Source of the DNA: an uncultured Ruminococcus sp.
GTDB lineage: Bacteria; Bacillota; Clostridia; Oscillospirales; Acutalibacteraceae
Length of the DNA stretch: 7,225 nucleotides
Direction: 5' to 3'
Assembly: GCA_902773155.1 (NCBI GenBank)
Contig: CACYDK010000034.1
Location: 1-7,225, forward strand
Shown: positions 5,075 through 7,225 of the stretch, piece after piece
Layout of the letters: every line of letters starts with the position of its first letter
How positions within the stretch are numbered: the stretch's first letter is position 1
The notes under the pieces: model-generated
Database searches by the model: none
The model's input: the letters and a program-made list of their open reading frames with translations, nothing else
Told to the model about the DNA's origin: nothing
Made by a program: the position numbers and the translations under genes

Positions 5075-6343
5075 TTATTTATTGCTCTTGATTTTATCCC
5101 AGTAGCTCTTAAAGGCCTGTTCATTCTTATTATCGCCGAATTCGTAGTAACGGGCGTCTTTGATATTATCCGGCAGATACTGCTGGTCGATCCAGTGATT
5201 CGGGTAGCTGTGCGGATAAAGATAAAACTGGCCTTTTTCGGGATTATCCTCTCCGTCATAGTGCATATTCTGTAGCCTACGCGGTATCGGCCCGCTCTTC
5301 CCCGCTCTCACGTCCGACAAAGCCCTGTCGATCGCTGTGATACCGGAAATAGATTTAGGAGCGTTGCAGACCATAATAACGGCGTCGGCAAGCGGAATAC
5401 GAGCCTCGGGCAAGCCGACCTTCATCGCCATCTCAACACAGCTGTGAACTATCGGCAAAAGCTGTGGATAAGCGAGTCCGACGTCCTCGCAGGCGCATAC
5501 CATAAGTCTCCTGCAGGCCGAGGGAAGGTCTCCGGCCTCGAGTAAACGCGCGAGATAGTGAATAGCGGCGTCGGGATCTGAGCCGCGCATACTCTTTTGA
5601 TAGGCCGAAACTATATCGTAGTGCTCGTCACCGTCGCGGTCATAGCGCGCGGCGGATTTCTGGGTAAGCTCCTTTACCGTGGAGAGCTCCACGGTGCGCT
5701 TTCCGTCGCGCTCCGGAGACGCGATCACAGAAAGCTCGACGGCGTTCATAGCCTTGCGCACGTCGCCGCCGCAGGCTGTCGCGATATGAGAAACGCTCTC
5801 GTCGTCGATCTCGATCTCGATTCCCATTTCAGTAGCCAGAAAGTCAATTCCCCTGAGTACAGCGCGCTCAATCTCATAAGGCTCCACGCTCTTGAACTCA
5901 AATACGGTGCTTCGCGACAGGATCGCGTTATACACGTAGAAATACGGATTCTCCGTGGTGGAGGCGATCAGCGTGATTTTACCGTTCTCAATATACTCGA
6001 GAAGGGTCTGCTGCTGCTTTTTGTTAAGATACTGGATCTCGTCGAGGTACAGCAGGATCCCGTTGATCCCCATAAGCGTGTCGGTACTGGCGAAAATCTC
6101 CTTGATATCGGCGGTAGACGCCGTAGTGCCGTTCAGCTTTTTAAAGGTCTTGTTGGTTATCTGCGCTATGTAATTCGCCAGGGTAGTTTTTCCTACCCCT
6201 GACGGCCCGTAGAAAATCAAATTTGGGATATTTCCGCTTTCGATTATCCTTCGAAGCGGCTTATTTTTTCCGAGAAGATGCTTCTGGCCGACTATATCTT
6301 CCAGAGAACGCGGCCGGAGTCTATCGGCTAAGGGCGCGGACAT
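5075..6343 (-). CDS. rarA: Replication-associated recombination protein A (RarA/MgsA), AAA+ ATPase
   Basis: Cytoplasmic clamp-loader-like ATPase of the RarA/MgsA/WRNIP1 family, which acts at stalled or gapped replication forks. It has 422 residues, the usual bacterial length. Visible motifs: PLADRLRP at the N-terminus; Walker A GPSGVGKT (46-53); Walker B LDE (D101, E102); sensor 1 TTEN (129-132); LSR with probable arginine finger R144; sensor 2 GGDVRK (R196). The C-terminal oligomerisation half shows GSDPDAAIHYLARLLEAGD, EDVGLAYP and YPHSYPNHW...QQYLPD, all typical of RarA. The region after Walker B reads DEIQYLNKKQQQ rather than the DE(I/V)HRFNKxQQD that I expect. The start codon shares one base with the glyA stop (TAATG) and has no clear ribosome binding site, so translation is probably coupled to glyA. 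Confidence 0.95.
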   Translation of the reverse strand: MSAPLADRLRPRSLEDIVGQKHLLGKNKPLRRIIESGNIPNLIFYGPSGVGKTTLANYIAQITNKTFKKLNGTTASTADIKEIFASTDTLMGINGILLYLDEIQYLNKKQQQTLLEYIENGKITLIASTTENPYFYVYNAILSRSTVFEFKSVEPYEIERAVLRGIDFLATEMGIEIEIDDESVSHIATACGGDVRKAMNAVELSVIASPERDGKRTVELSTVKELTQKSAARYDRDGDEHYDIVSAYQKSMRGSDPDAAIHYLARLLEAGDLPSACRRLMVCACEDVGLAYPQLLPIVHSCVEMAMKVGLPEARIPLADAVIMVCNAPKSISGITAIDRALSDVRAGKSGPIPRRLQNMHYDGEDNPEKGQFYLYPHSYPNHWIDQQYLPDNIKDARYYEFGDNKNEQAFKSYWDKIKSNK

Positions 6344-7225
6344 TATTCGTAGAGCGGATACTTATTGCAGATTTCCTCTACTCCCGCTCTTACCTTGTCG
6401 GCGTTGCCCTCAAAGTCCTTGAGCACGAGAGTGATGTACTCGGCGATCTTGTCCATATCGTCCTCCTTGAGGCCTCTGGTCGTAACTGCGGCTGTGCCGA
6501 TACGAACGCCAGAGGTAACAAACGGAGAAAGCGGTTCGTTGGGGATAGTGTTCTTGTTGACGGTGATGTAGCACTCGTCGAGTCTTGCCTCGAGTTCCTT
6601 TCCGGTAACGCCTGTTCCGCGCAGATCCATAAGCAGGACATGGTTGTCCGTACCGCCGGAGACAAGCTTGTTGCCGCGCTTTAAGAGTCCGTCGGCAAGC
6701 GCCTTACAGTTCTTTACGATCTGCTCGGCATAGGCCTTGAACTCGGGCTTCATAGCCTCGCCGAAGCATACTGCCTTTGCGGCGATGGTGTGCATAAGAG
6801 GTCCGCCCTGTGTGCCGGGGAACACGGCCTTGTTGATATCCTTGGCGTATTTCTCCTTCATAAGAATGAGACCGCCTCTGGGGCCGCGAAGGGTTTTATG
6901 TGTGGTGGTTGTTACAAAGTCGCAGTACGGCACCGGATTGGGATGAACTCCTCCGGCTACGAGTCCGGCGATATGAGCCATATCGACCATAAGGTAAGCT
7001 CCAACCTCGTCAGCGATTTCGCGAAGCTTCGCGAAGTCGATAACACGCGGATAAGCGCTGGCTCCTGCTACGATGAGCTTCGGCTTACAATCCTTAGCGG
7101 TTTCAAGAACCTTATCATAGTCGATCCTGTGGGTCTCGGGATCGACGCCGTAGGGAACGAAATTAAAGTATTTACCGGAAATATTTACAGGCGAACCGTG
7201 AGTAAGGTGTCCGCCCTCGTTGAGG
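6343..7225 (-). CDS. glyA: Serine hydroxymethyltransferase, N-terminus beyond the window
   Basis: A PLP enzyme that interconverts serine and glycine and loads the one-carbon unit onto tetrahydrofolate; cytoplasmic. 293 C-terminal residues are visible, reading openly to the window edge; about 120 residues should be missing compared with the usual length near 410. The visible start, [20 protein letters not shown], is the conserved SHMT block. [10 protein letters not shown] holds the PLP-pyridine-binding Asp and nearby His, and [14 protein letters not shown] holds the PLP Schiff-base lysine (codon at 6897-6895). The family-typical GTxAxTTRG (here GTAAVTTRG) follows near the C-terminus. It is the upstream gene of a likely two-gene transcript with rarA, overlapping it by one base. 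No promoter is visible, because it lies outside. Confidence 0.97.
   Translation of the reverse strand, partial: LNEGGHLTHGSPVNISGKYFNFVPYGVDPETHRIDYDKVLETAKDCKPKLIVAGASAYPRVIDFAKLREIADEVGAYLMVDMAHIAGLVAGGVHPNPVPYCDFVTTTTHKTLRGPRGGLILMKEKYAKDINKAVFPGTQGGPLMHTIAAKAVCFGEAMKPEFKAYAEQIVKNCKALADGLLKRGNKLVSGGTDNHVLLMDLRGTGVTGKELEARLDECYITVNKNTIPNEPLSPFVTSGVRIGTAAVTTRGLKEDDMDKIAEYITLVLKDFEGNADKVRAGVEEICNKYPLYE

Noticed and set aside
4891..5259. Minus-strand open frame of 122 codons overlapping the end of rarA and the intergenic region
   Set aside because: It is out of frame with rarA, runs through the rarA terminator and is low-complexity in composition (Ile, Arg, Thr, Ser). It has no family resemblance; a shadow of rarA.
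5597..6202. Plus-strand open frame of 201 codons opposite rarA
   Set aside because: All RarA motifs are on the minus strand in a full-length frame; this is a complement shadow.
1..7225. A new defence, mobile or biosynthetic system
   Set aside because: Every sizeable gene but one belongs to a known family with an ordinary role. No transposase, integrase, toxin-antitoxin pair or defence domain is present.

Overview
The window looks like chromosome of a starch-degrading, anaerobic Gram-positive gut or rumen bacterium, most likely a Ruminococcus-type member of the Oscillospiraceae (Clostridia). The evidence is a secreted alpha-amylase with a dockerin of the Ruminococcus kind, CBM26 starch-binding modules and Pro/Thr linkers. 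Strong AGGAG-type ribosome binding sites, AT-rich intergenic DNA and short-loop intrinsic terminators fit the same group. The species cannot be fixed from sequence alone, although the closest known biology is the amylosome of Ruminococcus bromii.

Layout. Positions 1-486 (+) hold the end of a small integral membrane protein of the 'putative ABC-transporter type IV' (CmpB-like) family, closed by a terminator that contains its own stop codon. Positions 487-769 are an AT-rich leader with the promoter and ribosome binding site of the main gene. Positions 770-3790 (+) encode a 1006-residue secreted GH13 alpha-amylase related to Bacillus AmyE, followed by an Ig/FN3-like module, three CBM26 modules and an internal dockerin. 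Positions 3791-4045 form a convergent intergenic region with a terminator for each flanking gene and an unexplained imperfect palindrome between them. Positions 4046-4894 (-) encode an unrecognised secreted protein with a C-terminal Ig-like repeat domain of the Clostridia type. Positions 4895-5074 hold its ribosome binding site and the terminator of the next transcription unit. Positions 5075-6343 (-) encode RarA/MgsA, a replication-associated AAA+ ATPase. Positions 6343-7225 (-) hold glyA (serine hydroxymethyltransferase), cut by the window edge.

How the parts relate. glyA and rarA overlap by one base (TAATG) and share a terminator, so they are probably one transcript of housekeeping function. 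The amylase stands alone with its own promoter and terminator, and it is the biologically notable gene: the dockerin predicts that it docks onto a cohesin scaffold while its three CBM26 modules hold starch. The secreted protein at 4046-4894 faces it tail to tail and has no demonstrable functional link to it. I see no mobile element, CRISPR array, tRNA, rRNA or riboswitch, and no convincing new multi-gene system.
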